Positions 17,624 to 26,276 of a stretch of DNA of 53,643 nucleotides are shown here, piece after piece; the first letter of the stretch is position 1; each line of letters opens with the position of its first letter. A program made the position numbers and the translations under genes. The stretch covers positions 1-53,643 of the forward strand of contig JANQLZ010000069.1 in assembly GCA_028280325.1 (NCBI GenBank). Reading direction: 5' to 3'. The stretch comes from Bacillota bacterium (GTDB lineage: Bacteria > Bacillota > UBA994 > PWPR01). Under the pieces are notes generated by a model. That model was not told the DNA's origin, searched no databases, and was given only the letters and a program-made list of their open reading frames with translations.

Positions 17624-18556
17624 TTACTTTTTGATAATAATCTCTTTAGTGAGATTTTCCCAGCTCACTTCTCGATTCAATAACTTACTAACTGCCCTCA
17701 CCGGTAGGTAGGCCTTGTTGTTAATCAACAGTGCTTTGGCACCGACATTTATCAGTGCTCCAGTTTGAGTGTCAAAGATATGGGAGTCGCCTATCCTCAT
17801 CTTCATAAAATGCTCTACATTTACGTCTTGAGCGTCGGTAATCGCCCACATCTCTGGCCTCCTGACATAGTCCGAGGCAAGCAGACAATTGCCGTTGTCT
17901 CCCCAATTATGGCCCCAGCTGTTGCGCAGCTGCCAATAGAACTTGCCTGATGAGCTATAGTCATGCCAGCCATAAGCTGTAACGGCATGGTAATTTATTA
18001 TTTCACTATCTTCTACCCGTTCTATAGCTCCATTACCCTGATGATTGTAGAAATAATTAAAAACCGGAACAGCAAAAAGCACCGCTCCCAATTCCTTAAT
18101 GGCTGACATAGCCTCCTGCACGGTGTATATTCGGGCATATGCGGATATTTTTCGTGATACAGCATTGGTAAACATCCGGCTGGTTAGTTTGCTTTTAACT
18201 ATTAGATACAAATCATTCATATTGAACAGCGCATTGATACACACACCGTGCCGCTTCATTTGGTATAATGCTTCAGAGGTGTACATGCCCTCTCCCTGCC
18301 AATGCTCAGGCGACCGGTTGCCGTAAATAAAACCTGCTGAGAGGACATCATGATAGCCGTTCTCTTTATACTGCTGAATCTCTCTGATCGTTTTTAGGGA
18401 AAAGGCCACACATGAATCTACCGAACCCTGATTGTAAACAGGCGGCAGCCAAGCTGTCTCGAAGTCTCGCTCAAACCTGGTGCCAATATTAGTTATCCTT
18501 GACAATCGCCAATCTCGATGATCCGCGGGTGATGGTATTGCTCCAAATCCTCTCAA
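17624..18556 (-). CDS. Papain-family (C1) protease with C-terminal copper-amine-oxidase-N-like domain
   Basis: 310 aa. Catalytic features: VYNQGSVDSCVAFS (oxyanion Gln and Cys), NYHAVTAYGW (His) and LRNSWGHNWGDNG (Asn). The last ~45 residues (GAKALLINNKAYLPVRAVSK, then REVSWENLTKEIIIKK) match the copper amine oxidase N-terminal type fold common on clostridial surface proteins. No signal peptide is visible: the only start after a stop codon is TTG at 18556, with AGGTGG five nt upstream. Either it acts inside the cell or it leaves by a non-Sec path. It is followed on the same strand by the racemase. Confidence 0.88.
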   Translation of the reverse strand: MRGFGAIPSPADHRDWRLSRITNIGTRFERDFETAWLPPVYNQGSVDSCVAFSLKTIREIQQYKENGYHDVLSAGFIYGNRSPEHWQGEGMYTSEALYQMKRHGVCINALFNMNDLYLIVKSKLTSRMFTNAVSRKISAYARIYTVQEAMSAIKELGAVLFAVPVFNYFYNHQGNGAIERVEDSEIINYHAVTAYGWHDYSSSGKFYWQLRNSWGHNWGDNGNCLLASDYVRRPEMWAITDAQDVNVEHFMKMRIGDSHIFDTQTGALINVGAKALLINNKAYLPVRAVSKLLNREVSWENLTKEIIIKK

Positions 18557-18597
18557 TCAACCACCTGCTTTCCTGTCTCTAGTTAGCTTGAAAATAG

Positions 18598-18639
18598 TTC
18601 AAAAAGCTGGCAAATTTAACGCCTTTTTAGCTTTTTGAA
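18598..18639. repeat. TTCAAAAAGCT hairpin
   Basis: 11-bp perfect arms (18598-18608, 18629-18639). The stem and spacing resemble the first hairpin inside the 242-bp element at 8453. Lies just upstream of the protease gene, so it could be 5' transcript structure or a scar of a related element. Confidence 0.45.
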
Positions 18640-18843
18640 TCTTAGAGTTCTTAAACATCAAACTATTATTATTTATGCATGGCTTAGACTTAGCGATACT
18701 ATAATTAATAAAAGAAGGTGGCACTCAATTATCAAAGCCACCATCTACAATTAAATTTCTATTACGATTATTGTGTTGGTAAATAATGTTATTCATTTAT
18801 TGTATTATTGTTAACATATATCAATTTCCCTGCTGAAAAATAA

Positions 18844-19448
18844 ATTTTTAGAACACCAGTTCTTTGTGAAATGCAAAACATAGTACTTACTCTACTCCCT
18901 TATTTTCTCTATGCGCTAAATGGCAAAATCTCTATTGTTGATGAACTAGATTCAAATATCCATGATTTACTAATAGCTATAATTATTAATAGCCTATCTA
19001 ATAGTATTGAAGGGCAGTTTATCTTTACTACTCACAACACTTCTCTGTCAGAGAGAAAAGAATTAGTAAATCTCCCCATGCTCTGAAGAAAAAATATCCA
19101 AGATTGCATTTTATATTACTAGGTTGCAAGATATTTATAGATGGATTGTGATGATTGTCTCCAGAAGAGTTATCAAATTTTAAGAGCAAATCTATTTTTA
19201 TTGAGCACTGGGCTTATGATTTTGTTGTTCCAATTTCTAATATCCGTAATTTTGAGGAAGTCATGAAAAGGTAGGGCTATGATATAAAAAGCAGGGACAA
19301 AACTGCTTTCTACAAACAACTTTCTCGTCAATTCTCAAAAGATAGCTTCTTATCTATAATTGAGTCTTTAAAAAATGACCGGGAAAGCAACCTCTACTGC
19401 TTATTTAGCTATGTAAGAAAAATAAAAGCAAAAATAAAAAGACAATAG
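18844..19448 (+). pseudogene. Remnant of an AAA (OLD/RloA-like) ATPase gene
   Basis: Two readable pieces in one frame broken by several stops. The first (to 19086) has the Walker B/switch portion of an SMC-like ATPase: LLPYFLYALNGKISIVDELD followed by QFIFTTHNTSL. The second reads IFIEHWAYDFVVPISNIRNF, a TAG at 19273, then GYDIKSRDKTAFYKQLSRQF and LCLFSYVRK-like sequence to 19448. The N-terminal Walker A half is absent. Such ATPases often belong to defence or retron-like systems, so this may be a dead defence island gene. It marks the switch to AT-rich accessory DNA. Confidence 0.65.
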
Positions 19449-19471
19449 GGTTTTTTTGCTGCTCAAAGCTA

Positions 19472-20350
19472 TTAAACCCATTTGCTTAATATTAAAACCC
19501 CTACAGCTGCAACTGAAAGACTTGTTAAGGTTCCAACAATGTAATACTCTGCAAAGCTTTTATTATCCAGATTTTTAAATCTTGCTAACGACTTTAATCC
19601 AATAATAGCTGCTATCGAAACATATTCGCCGTTTATAAACAGGGTTAAGATCAAAAACCGTTCAATTATTCCGATAGTTTTTCCGATACTAAGTGTGGAT
19701 AAAGCTCCCTGGCCGCTTTCCCCACCAGTACTGTTAAGTTTGCTCTGATAATCTGGTACATGGCGATAGATAAAGTCTAAAAATAATCTAATGAAATGGG
19801 CGCCGCCAAAACACACGTAAACATAGACAACTGCCCCTGCTGCTATACTGAGCCCGATAGTAGATTCATTAATGACGCCAAATACGTTTTTGTACCAGTT
19901 CAGCACTGTACTATTAATGTGAAAACTAAAATGATTCCAGACTATTATTATTGAAGCTATGTGCAATAATTGATCTATGGTGAAAAGCACTAAGCGCTTT
20001 GTGTATTTAACACAACTTTGCATATCGTTAGAGGTATTTTCAAATTTTATTTTGGCAAAGTCTATAATTGCATGGATAGCTATGACTGACAAAATATATT
20101 TACTGGCTACAGACAAATTGAATATATGTAGGAATAAAAACAGCAGTATGGCCTGAATCAGAGCATGCTTAATGTGGGCGAACAAACATGCCCGCCAATC
20201 TGCTATGTTTCTTTTTTGCTCCATTAGAGAATTTGGCTGAAACACAAAATCTGCCAGAGCATGTGCTAAAATTGTAGTAACTAAAACATAGATAATAATC
20301 ACCTTCTTATTTTCTTCCAACAGCTGCAGCAGGCACGCGATGTGCGTCAA
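19472..20350 (-). CDS. DUF3307 family membrane protein
   Basis: Polytopic membrane protein with the DUF3307 signature AHALADFVFQP followed by a basic loop (MEQKRNIADWRA) and histidines (HIKHAL, HAIIDFAK). About seven hydrophobic segments; a cytoplasmic loop near residue 195 contains HVPDYQSKLNSTGGE. Function unknown. DUF3307 genes commonly follow satD, as here. The longest frame begins at a TTG (20350) without a ribosome binding site. A GTG about 16 codons in (KVIIIY) is a plausible real start, so the N terminus is uncertain. Confidence 0.82.
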   Translation of the reverse strand: MTHIACLLQLLEENKKVIIIYVLVTTILAHALADFVFQPNSLMEQKRNIADWRACLFAHIKHALIQAILLFLFLHIFNLSVASKYILSVIAIHAIIDFAKIKFENTSNDMQSCVKYTKRLVLFTIDQLLHIASIIIVWNHFSFHINSTVLNWYKNVFGVINESTIGLSIAAGAVVYVYVCFGGAHFIRLFLDFIYRHVPDYQSKLNSTGGESGQGALSTLSIGKTIGIIERFLILTLFINGEYVSIAAIIGLKSLARFKNLDNKSFAEYYIVGTLTSLSVAAVGVLILSKWV

Positions 20351-20353
20351 TTA

Positions 20354-20405
20354 CTACACACTAACGATATGTGCAGTATTAAATGCACATATTTAATATG
20401 TGTAG
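20354..20405. promoter_or_regulatory. Nested palindrome upstream of the DUF3307 gene
   Basis: Outer arms CTACACA/TGTGTAG (20354-20360, 20399-20405) enclose perfect 9-bp arms ATATGTGCA/TGCACATAT (20367-20375, 20384-20392). It lies between satD and the DUF3307 gene and overlaps the annotated start region, so it could be an operator or a leader structure. Confidence 0.5.
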
Positions 20406-20500
20406 CTTTCAGCACTTCAAGGGTAAAAAACTTTTATAAAATTAAATAGTTGATAATAATATTTTTTCATAATATGTAAACAGCTGACCTGACAGATTCT

Positions 20501-21115
20501 CTACCTGAATTTATTACAAATTAAATCGATTATCAGCTTTTCAGATTTATCTATTGCATCATAGTCGGCGCTGTGCAGCCTTCTGGCCAGAGCAGACCGA
20601 CTGATTCCCAAAGCCAGAGCTGCTTCTTTTTGGGTTCCCTTTGCTTCATACTTCATAACAGCATTCCACTGCTTTTCCGTCCAATCCTTAATTCGTCTAT
20701 CCATTAGCAGGTATAGGGCATCAATAATACTGTCGAGCCCAATATCACCTGTGCTGAATTGGGTTTGAGTTCTATTGTCTATCATAGATAAGGCATCTCT
20801 TGCCAGATAAAATGATTCGCCTGTCATGCGATAAGGATTATTTTCTTCATTTAAATTTAGGTGTGAATCAGTCCTGATATCCCCAAACCCAACGCCAACA
20901 CGTAGAATATTAGGCCGCAGTTTATATCTGAGGGTTCTAATAATCTTAGGTATCCTGCTAAAGTCGCTGACAACTACCTCTAATTCATCATGTTTGTAAA
21001 CCCTTATTTTAGAATAAGTTCCTTCCCAACTCACCCCATCCAGCTGCCAGATACTGCGAGATTCAGACAAGTTGCGCCTGGAATCTGCAATATCCGCTAT
21101 AATAGTGGCAAACAT
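20501..21115 (-). CDS. SatD family protein
   Basis: 204 aa, SatD family (PF16264). The N terminus FATIIADIADSRR and the middle RVGVGFGDI, GESFYLARDAL are typical. The C terminus (KQWNAVMKYEAKGTQKEAAL then GISRSALARRLHSADYD) is a helix-turn-helix, suggesting a DNA-binding regulatory role. The ATG at 21115 has GGAGG seven nt upstream, replacing an earlier in-frame ATG. Paired with DUF3307 on the same strand, an arrangement known from many Firmicutes, with a nested palindrome between them. Confidence 0.85.
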   Translation of the reverse strand: MFATIIADIADSRRNLSESRSIWQLDGVSWEGTYSKIRVYKHDELEVVVSDFSRIPKIIRTLRYKLRPNILRVGVGFGDIRTDSHLNLNEENNPYRMTGESFYLARDALSMIDNRTQTQFSTGDIGLDSIIDALYLLMDRRIKDWTEKQWNAVMKYEAKGTQKEAALALGISRSALARRLHSADYDAIDKSEKLIIDLICNKFR

Positions 21116-21212
21116 AGAGCTACCTCCATTCAAACTGCTTTCAATCCTTTAATATTTATTAATCTCGCACATAACAATCTGAATTTAGTATAACATATTG
21201 CTGAAATCAAAA

Positions 21213-21239
21213 AAGAACAACTATTGCCTTGTTGTTCTT
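21213..21239 (-). terminator. Terminator of the 21249 gene
   Basis: 9-bp stem AAGAACAAC/GTTGTTCTT with a 9-nt loop, followed on the minus strand by TTTTTT. The same hairpin is duplicated at 32612-32638. Confidence 0.85.
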
Positions 21240-21248
21240 ACTCATAAC

Positions 21249-21752
21249 TTAGCTTATTTTTTTGCTAACCTTTTCTATGGTCAGGTATCCAGCAAGCTTA
21301 TAATCATCAAAAGCCTGGCAGATATAAGTCTCTTTGCCAATCTGATAAATATGATAGCCAATCCCCTCCCCGGCTTCACTGTATAAACTGTGCTTATATC
21401 CTTCATTAATGTTTGCAAAAAACACTTCATTATATATATCAGTTAACTGACTACTGTAAATCACTGCAAATGATTCCCTGTCAACTTTTTCCTTTTTATA
21501 GGTCACATTTGACCATTCCCTTTTTTCCCCTTGAGTTATAGCAAAACTATTCTTTCCAACTATGTACTTGACCCCTTCTGCTGTTGATGGATTAGCCAGA
21601 CTTGATGAAAGCGGGCTATGAAAGCTGAGCTCTTCAAGCTGATACTCTCCGGTTATATTCACCCTACTGTTGTTAACATAGATAATAGTGGAGGCTGCAA
21701 TGACTGCAATTATAAAAAATACAACAAATTTTTTCACAAAATAATCCCTCAA
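21249..21752 (-). CDS. Membrane-anchored hypothetical protein, 167 aa
   Basis: One N-terminal hydrophobic helix (FVVFFIIAVIAASTIIYV) after a basic start, then an exported beta-rich domain (NITGEYQLEELSFHSPLS; YHIYQIGKETYICQAF). No known domain recognised. The 3' ~170 bp and terminator occur again, as a fragment, downstream of the second hicAB locus (32612-32806), so this gene took part in the duplication that flanks the iron-transport block. The start region lacks a strong ribosome binding site. Confidence 0.7.
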   Translation of the reverse strand: MRDYFVKKFVVFFIIAVIAASTIIYVNNSRVNITGEYQLEELSFHSPLSSSLANPSTAEGVKYIVGKNSFAITQGEKREWSNVTYKKEKVDRESFAVIYSSQLTDIYNEVFFANINEGYKHSLYSEAGEGIGYHIYQIGKETYICQAFDDYKLAGYLTIEKVSKKIS

Positions 21753-21984
21753 TTCATTTCAATACATAAAACTGACCAATAATTTTACTCATTTTTCATC
21801 AATATTTATTACTCCTTAAAAATATGCTACCATATTTAAACAAAAATCTGTGGGCTTTTTTACAACTGGTCATTTTTGCATCAGAACTAAAGGAGTACAA
21901 TGATTAATCAGCAGCACACAATATAAATGGTGAAGCCACTTAAAGGCACTAACAGTATCCTATTAGTGTATTGTATTTTTTTTA

Positions 21985-22010
21985 CACGTGCTAATAACAC
22001 GTGCTACAAT
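21985..22010 (+). promoter_or_regulatory. hicAB promoter/operator, left copy
   Basis: Two direct repeats CACGTGCTA (21985-21993, 21998-22006), 13 bp apart, overlapping TTACAC (-35 position) and TACAAT (-10). The identical repeat pair sits at the intact locus (31877-31898), so it is probably the binding site of HicB or HicAB. Both promoter boxes are weaker than in the right copy. Confidence 0.65.
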
Positions 22011-22013
22011 ATA

Positions 22014-22100
22014 AAAGGTAAAATAACCGTACCTTATCACAGCGGAGATGTTAAAAAATCTATCTTAAACTTGATACTTAAACAAGCAGGTCTTAAATAA
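22014..22100 (+). pseudogene. hicA: hicA, 3' remnant
   Basis: Reads KGKITVPYHSGDVKKSILNL up to TAA at 22098, matching the C-terminal half of the intact HicA at 31925-32107. The start codon, ribosome binding site and N-terminal double-stranded-RNA-binding-like half are missing. The join runs directly from the -10 region to AAAGGT, consistent with a deletion at the short ATA/ATAAAA match. The toxin is therefore dead here while the antitoxin downstream is intact. Confidence 0.85.
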
Positions 22101-22135
22101 GCCTGCATCTCCATACTTAAGAAAGGAAAGTTATC

Positions 22136-22555
22136 ATGAAAAAACCAGATGAATATATTTACCCAGCTCTCTTGATTCCAGAAGAGGACGGTGGATACAG
22201 CGTTGTTTTTCCAGACCTACCTGGATGCTACACACAGGGAGAAACCCTTAAAGAGGCTACCTCAGCGGCACAGGAAGCTCTGGAGTTGCACATGTATGGT
22301 CTTGAAGAAGATGAAGACGAAATTCCGGCTCCATCACTGCCAGAAAGTATTGAACGGGAGGCTAACACCTACCTAGTGCCAATTAGAGCATATATGCCAT
22401 TGGCACGTACTGAAATTGATAGCCGGGTCGTAAAGAAAACACTTACCCTGCCTCGCTATTGGGAACAAAGAGGAAAACAGAGCGGGGTTAACTTTTCCAA
22501 ACTATTACTAACTGCTTTAAAGGATTATTTAGGATCGACTGACCGCGCTAACTAA
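22136..22555 (+). CDS. hicB: HicB family antitoxin, left copy (orphan)
   Basis: 139 aa. The N-terminal HicB RNase-H-like fold (YPALLIPEEDGGYSVVFPDL, PGCYTQGETLKEA) is joined to a C-terminal ribbon-helix-helix (VKKTLTLPRYWEQRG, FSKLLLTALKDYL) for DNA binding. Differs from the right copy at only four residues by eye. GAAAGGAAAG ribosome binding site. With hicA truncated it is an orphan antitoxin that could still repress both hicAB promoters and neutralise the intact HicA. Confidence 0.93.
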   Translation: MKKPDEYIYPALLIPEEDGGYSVVFPDLPGCYTQGETLKEATSAAQEALELHMYGLEEDEDEIPAPSLPESIEREANTYLVPIRAYMPLARTEIDSRVVKKTLTLPRYWEQRGKQSGVNFSKLLLTALKDYLGSTDRAN

Positions 22556-22671
22556 CTTTACAAGAACAAAAGAGCAGGATATCTTAATTTCTGACATAAT
22601 TGTTATAGGCGGTTTAATTGGCTTTTCCTTCTATGTAAAAAGAATTTCAAACATTGATACATATAAGAATA

Positions 22672-22703
22672 ACAAAATAGACCTGATCTTTGGTCTATTT
22701 TGT
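22672..22703 (-). terminator. Terminator of the iron/ABC operon
   Basis: Perfect 12-bp stem (ACAAAATAGACC with its complement) and 8-nt loop, 35 bp after the last ABC gene. On the minus strand the stem ends in TTTTGTTATTCTT. A short readable frame (VIGGLIGFSFYVKRIS) overlaps it on the plus strand and looks like a leftover of a small membrane protein gene. Confidence 0.75.
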
Positions 22704-22737
22704 ATAATATATTGTTACTGAGTGGTAATGTTTTTAT

Positions 22738-24468
22738 TTACGAACACAGCAGCCATTCTTTAGCTTTTTCCTGTGAATCCCAAAGGGATTTAAACAGACC
22801 TCTTTTAGCAATTAACTCGTTGAAATCACCAGCTTCAACAATTTCACCTTTATAAAACACTAATATCTGTTCTGCAGTTTTAATCGTGTTTAAATGATGG
22901 GCAATCACTATCAGGGTTCTCCCCTTAGCAAGATTAGATATTGCTATTTGAATTTTTCTTTCATTAACAGGGTCTACATTGCTGGTGGCTTCATCAAGGA
23001 TTACTATCGGTGCGTTTCTTAGTAAGGCCCTGGCTATAGATAATCTTTGCTTCTGCCCACCTGAAAGGCCCGCTCCATTCTCGCCTACCATAGTTTCATA
23101 GCCATCAGGAAGTGTCATAATGAATTCATGAATCATGGCGTTTTTGGCAGCAGCTATAACTTCTGCTCTGGTAGCGTCCTTTTTACCTACCTTGATATTC
23201 TCATAGATCGTATCAGCAAACAGGATAACATTTTGCATTACAATACTAATGTTCTCCAACAAATGGTTATAATCCATATCTTTAATATCTACGCCGCCAA
23301 TTTTAATTTGGCCGCTATTTAAATCATAGAACCTTAACAGCAAATTGGTTACAGTTGTCTTACCCGAACCCGAAGGGCCAACTAAAGCCACCAGAGAGCC
23401 CTCCTTCATTACCGTATTAATGTTCTTTAATTCAAAATCATTTTCCTCATACGAAAAATTGGCATTCACAAATTCAACCTCAAAAGACTTCGGCTCGATA
23501 GGATTTTCAGGGTTTTTAATAACCTCGGTATTCATCACGCTCATTACCCGATCATAGCTATCCTTAGCGACAAGATATTTGACCCAGTATCCTTCCAGAC
23601 TGGCAAAGGGCTTGTAAAACTGAGTAGAAAGCAAAATAAATACCAGAAACTGAGTCAAGCTAATATTATTTCTAATCAGCATCACCCCACCAACAAGCAC
23701 TAATATTGCAAAACAAAGTTCCAAAGCCACAGAGAACTTTCCAATGTAGTTAGCTATAGATCTTGCCGACTTTTTACTGCTTTCCCCAAACTGCCTGGTG
23801 CTCGATTTCAGATTATTTTCAAAGCTGGAGCTTTCACTGTAAGCCTTTAATAAGGGAATACCTTTAGAGTACTCTACAAACAGGCTTACCATATCTGCTA
23901 AATCATCTTGCGACTCTTTTTGCAGCCTGCTATTGCTCTTTATGCCATATACAAGAATACCAATGGCCAAAGGTAAAAGTGAAACCATAGCCAATCCGAG
24001 TTTCCAATTTACTGAAAACAGGTAAGTTGCCAATGCTAATGAGGTGATAAAGTCACTGAACATTCTACTCCAGACATGAGGAACATTTGATTCAATATTA
24101 TTAATATCCTTATGAATAATAGTACTTATTTCTCCCAATCGTTCCTTAGTGTAAAATCCTAAAGAGAATTTCTTGAGCCTCAAAGTAATTTCTTTTCTTA
24201 GTCTGCCTACTATTTCAAACCCTGCGAAGTGCTTGCCAAAATCAGCTGATGTGTTAAAGATACTTTTTAGCACTAATAGCGACGCTAAGACAATCCAGTA
24301 AGTTCTTAAGCTGGTAAAGTATCCGCTTCCAGTCATTACATAATTAGCTACATTTAATATTATTACAAACATCGCTGCCTTACAGAGAGATTTTAGTACA
24401 AAGCTTATAACAGCCATCAACACATACATTTTCTCTTTAAAGGACATTTGCCTCATGATTTTCAACAT
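22738..24468 (-). CDS. ABC half-transporter (exporter fold), second subunit
   Basis: 576 aa: six transmembrane helices (residues ~15-300) fused to a nucleotide-binding domain with Walker A GPSGSGKTT, Q-loop IVMQNVILFA, signature LSGGQKQRLS and Walker B IVILDEATS. Starts at ATG 24468 immediately after the stop of the upstream half-transporter, with GAGGTGG upstream. The pair forms a heterodimer. Following FecB/D/E genes under a Fur box, the best parallel is the YbtPQ/IrtAB type, exporter-fold proteins that import or process siderophore complexes. Drug export remains possible. Confidence 0.9.
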   Translation of the reverse strand: MLKIMRQMSFKEKMYVLMAVISFVLKSLCKAAMFVIILNVANYVMTGSGYFTSLRTYWIVLASLLVLKSIFNTSADFGKHFAGFEIVGRLRKEITLRLKKFSLGFYTKERLGEISTIIHKDINNIESNVPHVWSRMFSDFITSLALATYLFSVNWKLGLAMVSLLPLAIGILVYGIKSNSRLQKESQDDLADMVSLFVEYSKGIPLLKAYSESSSFENNLKSSTRQFGESSKKSARSIANYIGKFSVALELCFAILVLVGGVMLIRNNISLTQFLVFILLSTQFYKPFASLEGYWVKYLVAKDSYDRVMSVMNTEVIKNPENPIEPKSFEVEFVNANFSYEENDFELKNINTVMKEGSLVALVGPSGSGKTTVTNLLLRFYDLNSGQIKIGGVDIKDMDYNHLLENISIVMQNVILFADTIYENIKVGKKDATRAEVIAAAKNAMIHEFIMTLPDGYETMVGENGAGLSGGQKQRLSIARALLRNAPIVILDEATSNVDPVNERKIQIAISNLAKGRTLIVIAHHLNTIKTAEQILVFYKGEIVEAGDFNELIAKRGLFKSLWDSQEKAKEWLLCS

Positions 24469-26190
24469 TTAAACCACCTCTTTTATTTCCCATTCATCAA
24501 CTCTTTTTTGCTCTGTCAACATTTTATTGTATAAACTGCAATTGCTTATGAGCTTCACATGAGCTCCTTTATCAACGATCCTACCGTTTTCCATCACAAT
24601 AATTTGATCTGCATTTACAATAGTATTTAAATGGTGAGCAATTAAGATAAGAGTTTTATTTTTAGATAAATTGTCTATTGCTCTCTGTATTAAATACTCG
24701 TTATAAGGATCTATTGCAGAAGTTGCCTCATCTAAAATAATAATTGGTGCATTTTTCAGAATCATCCGAGCTATCGATATCCGCTGCTTTTCTCCTCCGG
24801 AAAGCTTTGCTCCGCTTTCGCCGGCTAAAGTTTGATAGCCATCTTTTAAGGTCATAATCATATCGTGGATTTGAGCCTGTTTAGCCGCCTCTATTATCTC
24901 TTCTTTAGTGGCATCTTTTTTTCCGATTCTGATATTTTCTTCAATACTGGTGTTAAACAGAAATACATCCTGCTGAACTATTGATACTGATCGATTAATT
25001 TCACTTTCACTCATACTATTGATGTCCTTGTCACCAATCTTTACCTGCCCTGTATCTGGTCTATAGAAGCCCATAATCAGATTAGCAATGGTGCTTTTTC
25101 CGGCACCTGACTCTCCGACCAGGGCATTAGTGGAATTAGGAGCAAAGGTAAGATTTATATCGCTAAGAACCTGTTGATCCTGATTGTAACTAAATGTTAC
25201 GTTGTTAAATTCTATTTTGGTTGACTCAACTGCTTGATCAGTAGCAGTTCTGGCTTCTTCTTTAACACCGAGAATTGTATTAATACTGTCGGTGGCTCGG
25301 CCAAACACAATTCTTTTATGTTGAAAGGTTGGTAATTGGGCGAAACTGCTTATAAACAATCCACCTAATAAAACAGCTATTATAAACTGCTCTGAATTGA
25401 TAGCATTTTGAGAAAGAAGAAAGGACCCTACTACAGCCATTACTATAATTCCACCTTCAACAAATAAGCCTATGATAGCCATTGGCAGAGCTACATTGAC
25501 ATTCATTTTTTTTACCCATTTGTTATATCTATTCATGGCAGCAAGAATTTTTGCTGTTCTTTTTTCATCCTTGCTAAAAGCTTTAACTACTGGCATTGTG
25601 GCAATATACTCCAGTAAATCTGCAGACAGTTTTCCCGTTAAGACAAAATACTGTTTAAATAGTTTGCCCCATAGCTTTCTGAAAGCCTTGTTTAACAGGC
25701 TCATTATTGGAACTGTACAGGCCAAAGCTAAAGCCAAACGCCAGTCCACAAAAAGTAGTCCAATGACAACCATTACAGGCACTAAAGATGCTACGATAAT
25801 ATCTGGGAAGGCATGTGCCAGAAAAACTTCGATTTGCTCTACATCATGATTAATTATATTGGTGAGATCACCAGTTTTTCTTTTTTGAAAGAAAGACAGC
25901 GACATTTTCTTAAGATGTTTAATAATATCTAGTCTTATCTCTACTAGCGACGAATAAGCCGAGTCATGGGCTTTTTTGATAGAAACCCCATATAAAACTG
26001 CCTTTGTTATTTGACAAATGGTAATCAGTGCTACATACATCAATAGACTTGAAGTTGTCAGCTGCTGCATTTTGTATTGCCTGACGATTAACATAACTAG
26101 AAATATCGGAGCAATTCCAATGGCTACGCTGAATGCCATTATTAAATTGGAGTTCTTGCTGCGATCTTTATATTTTTTTTGTAAATTCAT
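24469..26190 (-). CDS. ABC half-transporter (exporter fold), first subunit
   Basis: 573 aa, membrane domain then ATPase: Walker A GESGAGKST, Q-loop IVQQDVFLFN, signature LSGGEKQRIS, Walker B IIILDEATS, switch LIAHHLNTI. The ATG at 26190 has GAGGGA upstream; the 11 extra codons of the longer frame lack a site. Paralogous to the following gene and translationally coupled to it. Lies 86 bp after the FecE-like ATPase in the same leftward operon. Confidence 0.9.
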   Translation of the reverse strand: MNLQKKYKDRSKNSNLIMAFSVAIGIAPIFLVMLIVRQYKMQQLTTSSLLMYVALITICQITKAVLYGVSIKKAHDSAYSSLVEIRLDIIKHLKKMSLSFFQKRKTGDLTNIINHDVEQIEVFLAHAFPDIIVASLVPVMVVIGLLFVDWRLALALACTVPIMSLLNKAFRKLWGKLFKQYFVLTGKLSADLLEYIATMPVVKAFSKDEKRTAKILAAMNRYNKWVKKMNVNVALPMAIIGLFVEGGIIVMAVVGSFLLSQNAINSEQFIIAVLLGGLFISSFAQLPTFQHKRIVFGRATDSINTILGVKEEARTATDQAVESTKIEFNNVTFSYNQDQQVLSDINLTFAPNSTNALVGESGAGKSTIANLIMGFYRPDTGQVKIGDKDINSMSESEINRSVSIVQQDVFLFNTSIEENIRIGKKDATKEEIIEAAKQAQIHDMIMTLKDGYQTLAGESGAKLSGGEKQRISIARMILKNAPIIILDEATSAIDPYNEYLIQRAIDNLSKNKTLILIAHHLNTIVNADQIIVMENGRIVDKGAHVKLISNCSLYNKMLTEQKRVDEWEIKEVV

Positions 26191-26276
26191 TGTTTCCCTC
26201 ACTCTCGATAAGCTGTTATACAACTGAAAATTTAATTAACGTTATTGCACAGAGACTACAATCGGCCAATTTAATG

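Noticed and set aside
18717-18742. GGTGGC/GCCACC hairpin followed by TTCTTTTATT on the minus strand
   Set aside because: A terminator shape, but no leftward gene ends nearby; kept out as probably left over or accidental.
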